A stretch of DNA of 64,000 nucleotides from Perca fluviatilis (taxonomy: Eukaryota; Chordata; Actinopteri; Perciformes; Percidae). The stretch spans positions 23,104,745 through 23,168,744 of the forward strand of contig NC_053127.1 in the NCBI RefSeq assembly GCF_010015445.1, written 5' to 3'. Position 1 is the first letter of the stretch. Each line of letters starts with the position of its first letter. The notes beneath the pieces were generated by a model, which worked only from the letters and a program-made list of their open reading frames with translations, did no database searches and was not told the origin of the DNA. Position numbers and translations under genes: made by a program. Positions 11,690 through 24,004 of this stretch are shown piece after piece.

Positions 11690-12654
11690 CAATCTAAAAA
11701 GCAACAACAACTCTAAACATATGCAACCTGTGATTGCTTGGCTGTAATGTGTCAAAAGCTAAACATTTTGGGAACAAGTGGCATAGTCTGATGTTTTTTC
11801 CATAGAGACACCTACTGTAAAGTCAGTCCCTGGCACATGCCTGTTAAAACAGTAGCTATGTAAGTTGGAGAGTGGGAGTATGCATCATGTTGGTGACAGC
11901 CACTAATTACATAGTACAGGGAAGGGTAAGCAGTTAGGACACAGATTGTGATCTCCAAATATTTTTACCAAACTTGCAGTAACTTGCACTATTTTGGGAT
12001 CGCCCACATGGTAATTTGTGGTAGAGAAAAAAGGTTCAAATACAACCCACTCTTGAAACGCATACCAAACAGAGCACCTTGATGACCTCAGTAATGTCTG
12101 TTTTGACTGGCGGTGCAACTGTAGGGAGCTAAAGTGAGGAAGTTTACTCTCAAATGGTCTCAACTGTTTCAAATCCTTGTGCAGCAAGCATTCGCCCTGC
12201 TGACGTGTCATTGAGCAAGACACTGACTCCATAGAAGCTCCAGGGCAACTCTGTACTTGCTGAGTTGAGTGGACGTCGAAAAGAAGGACCGAGAAGAATT
12301 TCCTCTTCAGAGGATGAAGGAAAACAACAGACATTCTTTGTCAGTCTTTACATCACAGGTCTCTAAAAATTGGTGACACTGCTACACTGGACAAAATAAT
12401 GGAAAGATCAGATGACGAAGGACATTGAAATCACTATATCAAAATTACAAACACTGTTGTAACAGGTGGGTCCCATGGACCCATGGAAATTAGCATTTTA
12501 ATATGCAAGTTTGTTTGCATGTTTTGGGTGTGAAAGTAGCTATAATCAGTATTAGAATAACAATTTATCAAATGACAATGTGTAATGTGGAAGCAGTCAC
12601 TCGTAGTAATGACCCTGCAGAGAATTATCACCAGAATCTGCAGCTCCCCTCAGC
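11690..12654. other. intergenic, nothing recognised
   Basis: The longest frame (minus, 11903-12334, 143 codons) has no recognisable domain and no convincing splice context. I do not call it. Confidence 0.5.
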
Positions 12655-13165
12655 TTAAAGGTCCAGTGTGTAACGTGTTTAGTGGTTCATTATCAAAATC
12701 TCTGTTGCCTTTTTCATGAATATTTACCACCACCATCAATTCCAAGTATTCCTTTTGGCTTTAAATCTTACATTTGCATTTACTGGGGTAGACGCGCCAT
12801 CTTGAACTACGTTAGCCGGTAAGGGACATACAGGACATACTGCTCCGCCTTTCGCATTTTCGCTGTCACATGATAAACTCACAGGTGCTGCTAATGCTGC
12901 TAATGGGTATCATAGCTTCCCTGGCCCCGGCAAGTTTGAAGAAGGAAACATGGAGAACCACACGTATTCAAAATCCAAATTTTAGGAACAGGAGTCTTCT
13001 TCCTCGCCCAGAAAAAGGATAATGAAAAGAGCAAGAGACCGACTTTTTGAAGCGTGAAGGCTACCGTAACTGTAATAGGTACTTTGAACTGCGTGGTGCG
13101 AGAGAGTTGATTGCGATATATGATCTCAACACTATGGGACAAATTCCTACACATTGGACCTTTAA
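12655..13165. mobile_element. MITE with TTAAAGGTCCAGTGTGTA ends
   Basis: The left end TTAAAGGTCCAGTGTGTA (12655) and the right end CACATTGGACCTTTAA (to 13165) are inverted copies. There is no transposase frame. The end sequence is a familiar one in percomorph genomes (family recognition from memory). Confidence 0.75.
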
Positions 13166-13667
13166 CCCATTTAAGCCCAAATTTTTCACAGACATGCAAA
13201 TATGCAAATCATGTGTTATCCGCCACCCTTTGAAATAATCAAGAATTATAAAAAAAAAAAAAATGAAGGAAAGTAGATGAAAAAGTGTGTTTTATCACGG
13301 ATAATATGCGTATTCTCAATTAAACGTTGCTCAAATTGTTTTTTTATTAAAATAAGGGTATTCTGACAGCAATCACTGAAACAGAATACAAAATACTTAC
13401 TAAATCAAGAACTTGGGACTTTCCACACTGATACAGTATGAACACTGAGACATTTTGTATTCATTTGAATACAACTTGCAACAGCATTACATGTAGCATA
13501 ACATGTATTGACACATTTATTTGTAACTAAAATAAAACATTTTAAATTGTACTTGTGCAATATTGTAATGTTGGCATAACATTTAAGTGCAACATTCACT
13601 AGAAAATGTACATTACAGTCATGTACTTCATTCACATTGAACATAAAAACTTGAGGAACGATGTACT
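13166..13667. other. intergenic, AT-rich
   Basis: Contains a poly(A) run near 13250-13261. No gene is supported. Confidence 0.55.
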
Positions 13668-14037
13668 AGGGGTGGGGGGAAAAAATCGATACAGCATAGT
13701 ATCGCGATATTTTTCGTGGCAATACTGTATTGATACACAGACGCCAAGTATCGATCTTTTATGATATATGTGTTGGTCTGTTTGTCTGCTTGACAATCAC
13801 ATTTTGCACCAATAAAACTGAAGTGAGATGAACAAACAGAGAAATGGATCTTTTTAGATACAACAGATGTTGACAAAAAATTTTTGAAATTGGGAAAAAT
13901 CTGAAGTTGGAAAAAAGGTAATACATTGCAATATATCGCAGAATATTGCAATATGTTTTAAATCGCAATAATATTGTATCGTGACGTAAGTATCGGGATG
14001 GTATCGTATCGTGAGGCCTCTGGTGATTCCCACCCCT
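13668..14037 (-). mobile_element. MITE with AGGGGTGGG ends, copy 2
   Basis: The 370-bp short form of the element at 10766-11672, in opposite orientation: ends AGGGGTGGGG (13668) and CCCACCCCT (14037), with the same interior CGATACTTGGCGTCTGTGT-type stretch read on the minus strand. It lacks the nested block of copy 1. No clean target duplication is visible. Confidence 0.75.
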
Positions 14038-14075
14038 ACAATGTACCCTCTTGAGTATACCATCAACAAGAGTCC

Positions 14076-14561
14076 TCATTTATCGTTGACGGATACATCC
14101 ATTGTATCAGGACAGCCCCGTTTGACATATTCAGCAGCATTTGGGCTGTATACTTTGTATTCAGGAAAGCTAACAGTGGTCGGCCTCTTTGATCGTTTGA
14201 ACACCCATGGCCCTTCTGGCTGGCCCCTCTGGTGGCTAGAAGACCCGCTAGAAGGTTCGTCAGACCCACAATTTTGGCAGTTAGAGGACCTTAAGGTTTT
14301 ATTGGACTTGCTTCTCTGGCGGTTAGAAGACCTTGAAGGTTCCTCAGACTGGCCATTCTTGCATTCAGAGGACCTTGGAGTGTCTTTAGACTTATTTCTC
14401 TGGCGGCTAGGATATCTTGGAGATTTCTCAGAATGGCCAGTCAGTTGGTGTGAGGACATTGGAGGCTCTTCAGTCTTATTTCTTTGGTGGCTAGAAGAGC
14501 TTGGCTCTTCAACAGTAGACGCTGGTGAAGAAGAGATTGGCTCTTCTGGATGCCTGGTACG
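14076..14561 (-). CDS. candidate last exon, Ser/Arg/Gln-rich repeat protein, unknown
   Basis: I do not recognise this protein. On the minus strand a good acceptor (pyrimidine-rich tract ending CCTTCCTTCAG) precedes 14561. The frame then stays open for about 160 codons to a stop at 14076. The first two thirds are imperfect repeats of about 22 residues built on S-x-R-Q-R-N/S-K-S and E-E-P-S-R-S-S. The end is non-repetitive (FPEYKVYSPNAAEYVKRG, then a short Asp/Met/Val-containing tail). The stop lies only about 40 bp from the MITE at 13668-14037. The opposite strand is also open (184 codons) because of the repeat, but it gives a Leu/Trp-rich sequence with no splice context, so the minus frame is preferred. 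No upstream exon was found. It could be a real terminal exon, a relic, or chance. Confidence 0.35.
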   Translation of the reverse strand, partial: RTRHPEEPISSSPASTVEEPSSSSHQRNKTEEPPMSSHQLTGHSEKSPRYPSRQRNKSKDTPRSSECKNGQSEEPSRSSNRQRSKSNKTLRSSNCQNCGSDEPSSGSSSHQRGQPEGPWVFKRSKRPTTVSFPEYKVYSPNAAEYVKRGCPDTMDVSVNDK

Positions 14562-14564
14562 CTG

Positions 14565-15237
14565 AAGGAAGGACAGGCAATGCAGAAAAATTGCTCAAGG
14601 TCTTTCGATTGAATGAAGATCTATTATTGCACCATGCGGTCCCCCTGAAGATCTTTGACATGAACATAGTGGAGCATTTAGCATCTAAATAGACAGGTGT
14701 TTCAATCAGGAGTTGGTGGAGACAAAAAAACAGAGCTAAGAGAGTAAATATTAATTCAGACCAGAAAAAGCGATCCGGCGATTCCCCACAGGGTTGTGCG
14801 GCGGTGGGAGCGTCTCTTAAATGGCCTATTTGTGCGACGTCCTGTTGTGTTCTTTTACCCCCCAAATGCATGAGTAGACTTTATGTATTTCACAATAATT
14901 TTTTATTATTGCAAGATTTCCAACCACACTTGAAAGCAGCTTCATTTCACGGAGAAGGAGAGAAAGAAAAGAGACAGAGGGACTGTGCTTTGTGCTGGAA
15001 CTTGTTGCAGCTGTTACAAAAACTACTGGCCAGTAAAGTGCGCGTTTCATTTTTTACCTACTCTTAGTGTTTAGTCAAGTTACCGGCTCCCCCCTATGGC
15101 CACCACAAGCGCAGCCTAAACGCACTACCCCTGCATTTTCACCGGACCATCTGATGACCACCAGAGTGTGTGTGAACGCAGCCTTAGACTTATATTTGCC
15201 AGGTGACCAGAAACATGATTCCAAATGAATGTTAATT
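14565..15237. other. intergenic, nothing recognised
   Basis: Upstream (on the minus strand) of the candidate exon at 14561. I looked for partner exons and found none convincing. Confidence 0.45.
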
Positions 15238-15624
15238 AGGGCTGCACGATATGAGGAAAATATGCAATTTGCGATAGCATTGTTGAACATCGCAATAACG
15301 TCATTACTTACGATAAATTAAAAGTGGCGCTCAGTTCTGCCGCTTTCAGTAGTCTGCTTAAGTACAGCAAATTGGTTGTTGAATTGAAAACAAATAAAAA
15401 GGAATTTATTTCCAACATTCTTTTATTGAATGAATTGAACATTGAATTGAATATAAAAAGGCTCCACTAAAAAAAGAATGACCGTTACCTTTTAAAGTGC
15501 CATTTTCTCCTAGTATTTTCTTTGTCTTTCGCGATTTGTCACAGCCTTTGGCGATGTGCCTATTGCGGCAGTTCATTTCGCAATGGCAAAAAAAAAAAAA
15601 AAAAAAGATATATTGTGCAGCACT
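15238..15624. mobile_element. hAT-like MITE (GGGCTGCACGAT ends)
   Basis: The left end AGGGCTGCACGATAT and right end ATATTGTGCAGCACT form imperfect inverted repeats. AATGTTAA occurs at both edges (15228-15235 and 15625-15632), compatible with the 8-bp target duplication of hAT elements. A poly(A) run of about 18 lies at 15589-15606. It is non-coding and ends 24 bp before the foldback element. Confidence 0.7.
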
Positions 15625-15647
15625 AATGTTAATGTTGCTCCATAACT

Positions 15648-18600
15648 ATGGGATTAGTTTTGTGACTTTAATTCCAAGCAAAACTTCTCAAGTATCAAAC
15701 AAAAAACACTAACTCAAGCAAAAAAATTGTCACCTCAAAGGTAAAACTTAAAACTTGCAAATAAAACATTTGTGTAGTTGTAAACTATTGGTCTTTTATT
15801 TGTTTGATATTTTGTCCTTTTGTTTACAGTTCCCTCTGCTTCTTTCTCAATGATCAGTCTTTTGCTCTCTCCATCACATTTGCAGTCATGCTCCCAGCTT
15901 TCTCATTTGCGCTCCCTGAGTTTTTGCTTGCGATTCTGACACAAACATCTCGCGTGGGCGGGTCTTACAGGGGCGGCTCCCCATTGGCTAATGAGTGTTA
16001 AGGGGAAAGTTTGAGTGACAGCTCAGCCTCAGTGCAGGTAAACTAACGTTAGAGACTCAGAGTCTGGTCTGGAGGACACACAAGCTACTCCACAGGGGAT
16101 TCCTACAAGATTAATAAAGTGTAAGTATTATTAATATATATATTATCTGTGATCTACGTTGCAAGCATGGTTACTAGACATTTATTGTTTTGTTGTATTA
16201 AGTAGCTAGCTAGCTAGTAAAGCTTTTTTAAGTTAGCATTTAACGTTAGCTATACTGCAAACGTTATCTAAAAGCCACCGGCTACCTTACTGAGCTAATA
16301 ATTTACCATGGGAATCATGTATTCTTCGTGAGGCCTTACTCAATGGAGCTGTATTAATTATCGTCTTCTCTCTGTAGAGACCTGCAGGACCCGAGCAGAG
16401 CTACGATGCTCTCCCAGGTAACCTAAAGGTTAGTAACGTAGCTATATTATGGTCTATTAGGAAAAATTATTATCCAGCTAACTACTAATTGTTGTGGTTG
16501 CTATTGGCCTGATAATACACAATGCTAGGGTATTGGTTAAGTTGTACAATGTAGAAGCTGTGAATGTAATATATAATAGGGTTCGACACATACATTAGAT
16601 AATGTTCCATCTGTACACACTGTTCTTTCTTTGCACTACCTTAAGATGGCAGATAACGGACGTATTTTATGTATTTTTTAGCGCTGTAAATGTCAACAAT
16701 ATTTAGAATTAATGCATAGTGTTACTACTGTCCAAACTATGTACTTTAATTAACACACCAGGCCCTTGACAAATACTTTGCTTAGTGATCCTTATGGTTT
16801 GATGTGATGTGCATGTGTCCTGGTGGCTGGCCATATCTTACTTTACACATGTAGTCAAAGTGGAGGTAGGAATCTAGAAAGTGTGATCAATAATATTCCA
16901 GAAATAAGTGTTCCAGTAGTGTTCAGAAAGCTAGAAAAATGTTTCTAGAGTGCAGGCTTTATTACAATTATTTATTATTGAGCTAATTTCAAACACTTTT
17001 TTATCATCCAATAAGGTACTTCAAGCTTTACAATAAGAAGTCAAGGAAGTGAAGGACTACAGCCACATCCCAGCCCTTCAGAGAACTGTCCCGCAGAAAA
17101 GGCTGTCGTCCAGACTGGAGCGGTGGGCCATCAGTGAGCTCAGGAGACCAGATGATCCCAGGTGTCCAGGAGTTGTGTGATATTCCTGCACCACCCTCAG
17201 AAGTGTTGTTGCAGACACAAGTCAGCAGAGAAATACAGCTTGCCTTAGGTGAAACTGAATATGTGAAATATATACATAACCCAATTACTCAGTATGTTTG
17301 TGTATTGTTGGTGATGAAAAACTGACCCTGACCTGTGATGTACTGCAAATAATGACTGACACTGAGTTCCAGCTTCTTCTACCACCGGAGCCCCAGCTAA
17401 ATATGTTCAAATATCCATTATGTATGTGAAGTTTTATATTGGACTAAAAATAAAGCATTATAATAGTCTCAACCTTATTTCCTGTTTTATATAATGAACC
17501 AAACAGACAAGGGTGAATGTAAAAAATGTTTTTATATATTATGTGCATTTTAAAATATAATTACAGTAAGACAATGTAAACACAAATTAAATTACAGGAC
17601 AGTATACTGTAGTAGTATATATATTGCCATACAATGGACTAAGAAACTACAAGTACACCAATGAAAACTTAAGAAAAAAGGTTATTGTAAGTGTTAACTG
17701 AGTATCTGAGCAAAATATGAACAATACATACACTATTGGTCTATACCCTGGCTGTTTGAAGCCTTTGCACACAGTGTTTCCTCCACAGAGAGACTAAAGG
17801 CTCCTCTCCGTCTGCTGCTCCACGTCCTCCTGGTTGGTCTGCCTGCTGCCTGATGTGAGCTGTGATAGAAAATTATAACAAAGTTTCTTACACAAATCAA
17901 ATGGTAACAAAAGGTCTTACTGATAACTGAGGCTTCCAAGGTTGTGTGATTTACAATTAAAATAACTTGCTTTTAAGTAGCCATTAGCAAATGTGTAGGC
18001 TTTAAAAACACTATGAACATTTTCCTTATGCTGACCTGCTTGCAAATGCAACAGAAGACATGCAATTAGAGTTAGAATAGCCAGTCTTTGTCATAACTAG
18101 GAAAGTACAGATGAGCACAAAACTATAAAGATGAACCAGTTAAGCAGTGCTAACACTGCATTTGTACTGTACAGTATGTGTCAACCTCTAGATATAATAC
18201 ATTACATTCACAGCTTCTACATTGTACAACTTAACCAATACCCTAGCATTGTGTATTATCAGGCCAATAGCAACCACAACAATTAGTAGTTAGCTGGATA
18301 ATAATTTTTCCTAATAGACCATAATATAGCTACGTTACTAACCTAAGGTTACATGGGAGAGCATCGTAGCTCTGCTCGGGTCCTGCAGGTCTCTACAGAG
18401 AGAAGACGATAATTAATACAGCTCCATTGAGTAAGGCCTCACGAAGAATACATGATTCCCATGGTAAATTATTAGCTCAGTAAGGTAGCCGGTGGCTAGC
18501 TACAAGTTTTAGATAACGTTAGCAGTAGCCTATAGCTAATGTTAAATGCTAACTTAAAAAAGCTTTACTAGCTAGCTAGCTAGTCACTTAACACAACGAA

Positions 18601-21284
18601 ACAACAAATGTCTAGTAACCATGCTTGCAACGTAGATCACAGATAATATATATATTAATAATACTTACACTTTATTAATCTTGTAGGAATCCCCTGTGGA
18701 GTGGCTTGTGTGTCCTCCAGACCAGACGCGAGCTGTTTCTCAATGTCAAGGAAGGATCCTTCGAAGCCAGAATTTGGAGGATGCTACGTCATCGACGTCC
18801 GTCGAAGGACCGTTCCAATGTCAAGGATCCTCCGAATCCCACCAAGGACTGAGTCCTTCGTTCGGAGAAATCCCCATAGACGGCAAAGGATGCATATGTG
18901 TATCCTTCGCCCCACCCCATTATCACCCATTAACCTTCGCGCGCGGCTTTGCCGGGCTTGTTTAAAAAAATTACCGGACTCAAGCCGGAGTTGGAGCGGT
19001 ATCGCTGACGGCGGAAATAATCATTTAAATCTAAGTATCTTTAGTGTTTGCCGTACATATGTTATCACCGTTAATGTTTTAAATCAATGTAAAGCTTAAC
19101 GCTTTAATGCTGGTACGGATTGCTTTAGTAATTAGGTAGATACAACCGAGCTAACGTTAAGCTAACTGACCCTATCATTAACATTAGGCTGTTAGCTAGC
19201 TAGCGGTCTTTTGTGCCATTTGTGTTTTTAAAGTTTAATGTCCGGTGGCATTTTCATCTCTTTTATATGTTGTTGCTCCTATATGCGTAACGTTAGCAGA
19301 GATTTAGAAATGTGTGTGTTTACCAGTTGTAGCTGCAGGGTGGTAGGTAACGCTGCAACTTATTTACTTCACTATCAACGTTACATGAAGGCTAAAATGT
19401 ATGAGTAACTTCCCATGTAAAAAGTATAACGTTCAATATAACGTTACCTTATAGCATTCATAATGGTAAACATATTTTTCTTGTGTTTGCTGTCTTTTAA
19501 CAGGGACAAACTGAGGCTGTCACTGAGGATGGGAAAGCAAAAGACAAGCAGGGAGACAAGAGGCCAAAGAGAGATGAATAGCTAGATTATTTGCTAAAGC
19601 CTTTTAGAGATTGGCATTCTGAAAATAAATGCATTAAATTAACTGGTTTGTCTGTGTCATTACGTTTTTGGGTGTGTATATAATATAAACTGTTTTTCAA
19701 TGTCTATTTCTAACTGAATAATTATATTCAGATGGTACCTGTTTCAATAACTTGTAAGGTATAGAAGCTCTAAAAAGAAATTAACGAAACGTGTATCTTT
19801 TATTATAACATTTATTCAAACATTACTATATACTGTACACAATATTCAACATGAAGCGATGACCAGACTCAGCTGCTGATGATGGTGTTTCCAGACTGCA
19901 GACAGAAGGAGAAAGCTTTAGGTTAGTCCAGTAGTTATCCAACCTGTCCTGGTAAGATTAGAATTGTATCACAAATATATTTAAGCATACTGTAATGTTA
20001 AAGTACTTAATGTAACTGTGTAGTGGTCTTCATGATGGTCTTAACTGACAACTGTTGACCATTTAACACACTTACACCTAGCTACCTTTACTGTGTTAGT
20101 GGGTGTTTATCAATGGTGTTGTTATGACTTTTCATATGTTGGATGTAGCCTTGTAGCTTGTGTGTCTATAGTACTACTTAACCTTTCTCACTTGCAGTTT
20201 ACTGCATATCATACTGCCTGTGGTAGGTCATTAACTGGTAGTGTTTACCTTGTAGTTGCTGATCATATTTTGCACTGCATTTGTTTGAAAGCTAGAAGCT
20301 ACTGGACAATGAGCTAATGTTACATGCAGTAAACTACAAGCTATTGTAAACAACTACTGTAAGCTTAATGTAATTAAGATTAATTAATTAATGCAATTCT
20401 CCTTACCAATTCTCCTTACCAGTTAAGTGTTATGACAACTACAAACATGAACTCCCACGATTTTTTAATTTTATTGACATGGGATAAATAAGAAAACGAC
20501 CATTGCTTACATTAAAGCCTATCAGTGTCGGTAACGTTGCCTACCTTAGCACGTTGCGTCAAAGTTGCCGACAGAATATTCTCCTCCTGCAAGCAGACTG
20601 ACGCTGATTCACCTTCTCAACAAAAAAATTGAACTTCACAGTTCCACATCCATTTCGCATTGACATTTTGTCCAGTATTTTGAAATGCAGCGCGGAAGTG
20701 AAGGCGGCGAAACATTTTCGATGACGCAAGCACGCAATGACGTGCACTTGCTAGCCTGTTCCAATGTACATGCTCTCCGAATGCTCAGGAGGAGTCTGGC
20801 CTAGCCTCTGAAGGATCCTTCCTTGGAAGGACTAGTCCTACCAAGGAAGGATCCTTGACATTGAGAAACAGCTTCTGAGTCTCTAACGTTAGTTTACCTG
20901 CACTGAGGCTGAGCTGTCACTCAAACTTTCCCCTTAACTCTCATTAGCCAATGGGGACCCCTGTAAGACCCGCCCACGTGAGATGTTTGTGTCAGAATCG
21001 CAAGCAAAAACTCAGGGAGCGCAAACGAGAAAGCTGGGAGCATGACTGCAAACGTGATGGAGAGAGCAAAAGACTGATCATTGAGAAAGAAGCAGAGGGA
21101 ACTGTAAACAAAAGGACATAATATCAAACAAATAAAAGACCAATAGTTTACAACTACACAAATGTTTTGTTTGCAAGTTTTAAGTTTTACCTTTGAGGTG
21201 ACAGTTTTTTTTGCTTGAGTTAGTGTTTTTTGTTTGATACTTGAGAAGTTTTGCTTGGAATTAAAGTCACAAAACTAATCCCAT
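15648..21284. mobile_element. foldback-type element with ~0.93-kb inverted arms
   Basis: The left arm, 15648-16575, is repeated in reverse as 18193-18727 plus 20874-21284. The right arm is split by a separate insertion (18728-20873). The termini are ATGGGATTAGTTTTGTGAC and its inverse. Flanks are CCATAACT (15640-15647) and ACATAACT (21285-21292), a 7/8-match 8-bp target duplication. The arms contain small exon-like blocks (for example 16377-16417 between a pyrimidine-rich acceptor and AG|GTAACC). The 1.6-kb centre (16576-18192) has no transposase I can recognise; its longest frame is 63 codons at 17134. It appears non-autonomous; the superfamily is unresolved. Confidence 0.8.
18728..20873. 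mobile_element. 2.1-kb DNA element nested in the foldback arm
   Basis: The termini are AGCTGTTTCTCAATGTCAAG (18731) and its exact inverse ending at 20873, followed inward by GGATCCTT-containing stretches on both sides. It interrupts an otherwise continuous arm: the uninterrupted partner at 16058-16072 shows what the site looked like. An acceptor-like TTTAACAG at 19493-19500 opens a short Lys/Asp-rich frame (GKAKDKQGDKRPKRDE, stop about 19580), followed by AATAAA at about 19623, so a small spliced gene may once have been present. No transposase core is visible. Confidence 0.7.
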
Positions 21285-21292
21285 ACATAACT

Positions 21293-22040
21293 GCTGGATG
21301 TGTAAATAAGCAAGTTTGCCAAAAGCTTGCTGTATCAACTTAATGTAAAAGGTAATACATCAACTATTGCAGGTTTAAAGCAAGCGGAAACCTCTGGTGC
21401 TGAAAAACTGCTCGCGGTTGACAATTTTTACTTGGTCTTAGGATTCCTTTTGGCAAACCTTGATTCGGTTTATGCAAACTGATTGTAGCGGCAGGGAAAC
21501 AAAGTACCATACTATATGTAGTACGGTTTGTAAACATAAAAGTGTGTTTTTAGTTGTGAAAATTGTTCAAAACATGTATCAAGAATCTGTTGAGATTGCC
21601 AATATTCAACGCAATAGGCTTTAAAACATCATGTTGACCTCGCACAAACTCTTGATGAACTTTCAAAAGGACTTGTTAAGAGTTCAAGAGCCATTAGAAG
21701 CAGACAGTTACCAGAACTGAGAATGACTGATGGTTAAACTCAGACAGAGGTCACCTCTTCCCAACCCTGAGGCATCATGTTTTACCTCTGCTTATCACAA
21801 GGGATGTTTTTTTTTTTATCTCATAACACCACAGAATACCAGTCCACTCACACACAGTTGCCTACCTCTTTGTCCGCTCTCACGCTACTTCTTCTCTTTG
21901 ACCCGAACTACTGGCCAATCAGTCAAATAAAATAGGACAGGGGTGGAGTATAGCAGGGAGGATTGCAATTGGATAAAGTCATATTGCGATTGAAATATGT
22001 CGTCGTTTTCCAGAAAGCTTGGTCATCGGAGTTTTTCCAT
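21293..22040. other. intergenic, nothing recognised
   Basis: No supported gene or delimited repeat. Confidence 0.5.
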
Positions 22041-22340
22041 TTAACCCTTGTGTGGTCCTTCGGGTCCCAGTGACCCGAAGGACCACACAAGGATTATGTA
22101 CTTCCCTTTACTTTGTTGAGAATTGCTCTCTAAACCCTGTTTCTTGTAAAGTAAGTAAGTAAAGTTTATTTCTAGAACACATTTAAACAGTTTAAGCTGA
22201 CCAAAATGCTGTACAAACAAGAACTAAGGTGCTGTATTAACCCTTGTTTAGAGAGCAATTCTCAACAAAGTAAACGGAAGTACATAACCCTTGTGTTGTC
22301 CTTCGGGTCACTGGGACCCGAAGGACAACACAAGGGTTAA
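22041..22340. mobile_element. 300-bp MITE with a perfect hairpin at each end
   Basis: The element starts TTAACCCTTGTGTGG and ends CAACACAAGGGTTAA, so TTAA lies at both edges. The left hairpin (22046-22092) has a 21-bp perfect stem and a CCAGT loop; the right hairpin (22288-22336) has a 22-bp perfect stem. Inside them is a second inverted pair (TTGAGAATTGCTCTCTAAAC at about 22115 against GTTTAGAGAGCAATTCTCAA near 22246). The centre (22148-22215) is a fragment of a TTTATTT…GCTGTACAAAC dispersed repeat. Confidence 0.85.
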
Positions 22341-24004
22341 GTAGATGGAAGTAGGGCACTGAGGCGGGGTGTCAGAGTTCCTATAAGGCCTCACTGCACA
22401 TCTGTACTGAGCAGCAGGCGACACATTGCTAACAGGAACCAGATTCACTTCATCTACGTAAAAAGGTCAGATGCTAGAGTCAGCGGTTAGGCACGCCAAC
22501 ACCAGGAGATGTTGGTGCGTTTCTGTGTCAAACTCATTCATATTCCGAGATTGTTGTTGGATGTTATTATAAATGACAATACTGGTGATCTGCAAAGATT
22601 CAAGTATGATCGTGTTTTTAATTACACTCTGTGATAATAACTGCAAGATGGAAGACATTCATATGTAGCACATACACACTTGTTAACCTCAGCTGACACT
22701 CTGAGTAATCGCTACATCTGGGAGTGTGTGCACAAATGGCAAGAGTATACATTCATCTTTTAAAGATGGAATTCCCCCATTAAACTTACTCACTTCATGA
22801 TACTGCAGCTGCTGGCCTGCTTTAGTTGGACTGCGAGTGCTGTGGTGTAAAGGTGGGACTCACTGTGATCAGTGAGCAAAGTGTCACCCCAAATATAACA
22901 CGTGTACAGGACATCTGTCGTATGGCCATTAGGAGTCATCAGGAATCGAGTTCATCATCATGTTAATGGTACATGTTTCTGGGCATCATCAGCAGCATCT
23001 TATTATTCTCTCCAGTGATGTGGGACACTGGGAGCTTCACCCAGAGGACAGACATTTGCTAATTTATCTACCAAATAAACAGTAGAAAGAAACAATATGC
23101 CCTTTGGACTGAGTGCAGACAGTAGATAGTGTGATTAAACAGGCCACATTTAACATCCATCTGGATCAAATGTCGACACACCCAGTAACAAGACCAGTAA
23201 CTCATTATTAATGATTATCTGTAAAACAATGTCAAATGGGCATTGTATAAAACAAAATTTAACAGCAACATGGCACTGGTTGCAGTCATTACAGTACATC
23301 ATTTGTATACCATGCAGGTATTTTCTGCAGCATTTTTAAAAGCACAGAAAGTGAACAGCATTTTAAAGAATTAAAGTCCTCTTGATGCAGTAAAAGGACT
23401 GTAATATACAGAGCATGTTGTATCACTTAGCAGTGCAATACCGACTTTAACACCTACCTATATAGGTTTGTAATTATATAAAGTCAAAACGAGATTAAGA
23501 GTCTACAGCTACAGCAGCTCTTGGATGTACACAACAGGGCTGAGAGCTAAATGCTAATATCAACATTAAAAGTTCATTTATTGCCATTCTACAACACAGG
23601 GTTGCACAACGAAAACGTTGTAGTCCGTCTATGCTACACAAGAATAACCAAACAAAACCAATTTTTTTTATGGTGGCGTACAAAGGATGAGTTGCGGAGT
23701 ATTACAGCCTGACGAAAGAAGACTCTGTAGTCTGGTGGTACGACAGCTTGTCAGACAGCAGCAGGGTGAACAGGCGGTTGCTGGGGTGCACACATGCTGA
23801 TGCTATACATGTTTACCACTTTTGGGGTGTTATCATGCAAACATTTACTATTAGCACCCAACACAAACTACAGCTGAGGGTGATGGAAATGTCAATAGTT
23901 TTGCAGGGATTTAGTTAGCTATAACACCGAGTGATGGATAAATTAAGATTTTGACCTGATGAGGGTGCTAGAGGATTAGTCAGTCACAGTCACAGCTCTG
24001 TGTC
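22341..24004. other. intergenic, nothing recognised
   Basis: No gene, RNA or repeat that I can support. Confidence 0.5.

Noticed and set aside
14011..14565. 184-codon plus-strand frame rich in Leu/Trp/Asp
   Set aside because: Shadow of the ~66-bp repeats; it begins inside a MITE end and lacks splice context. The opposite strand is more protein-like.
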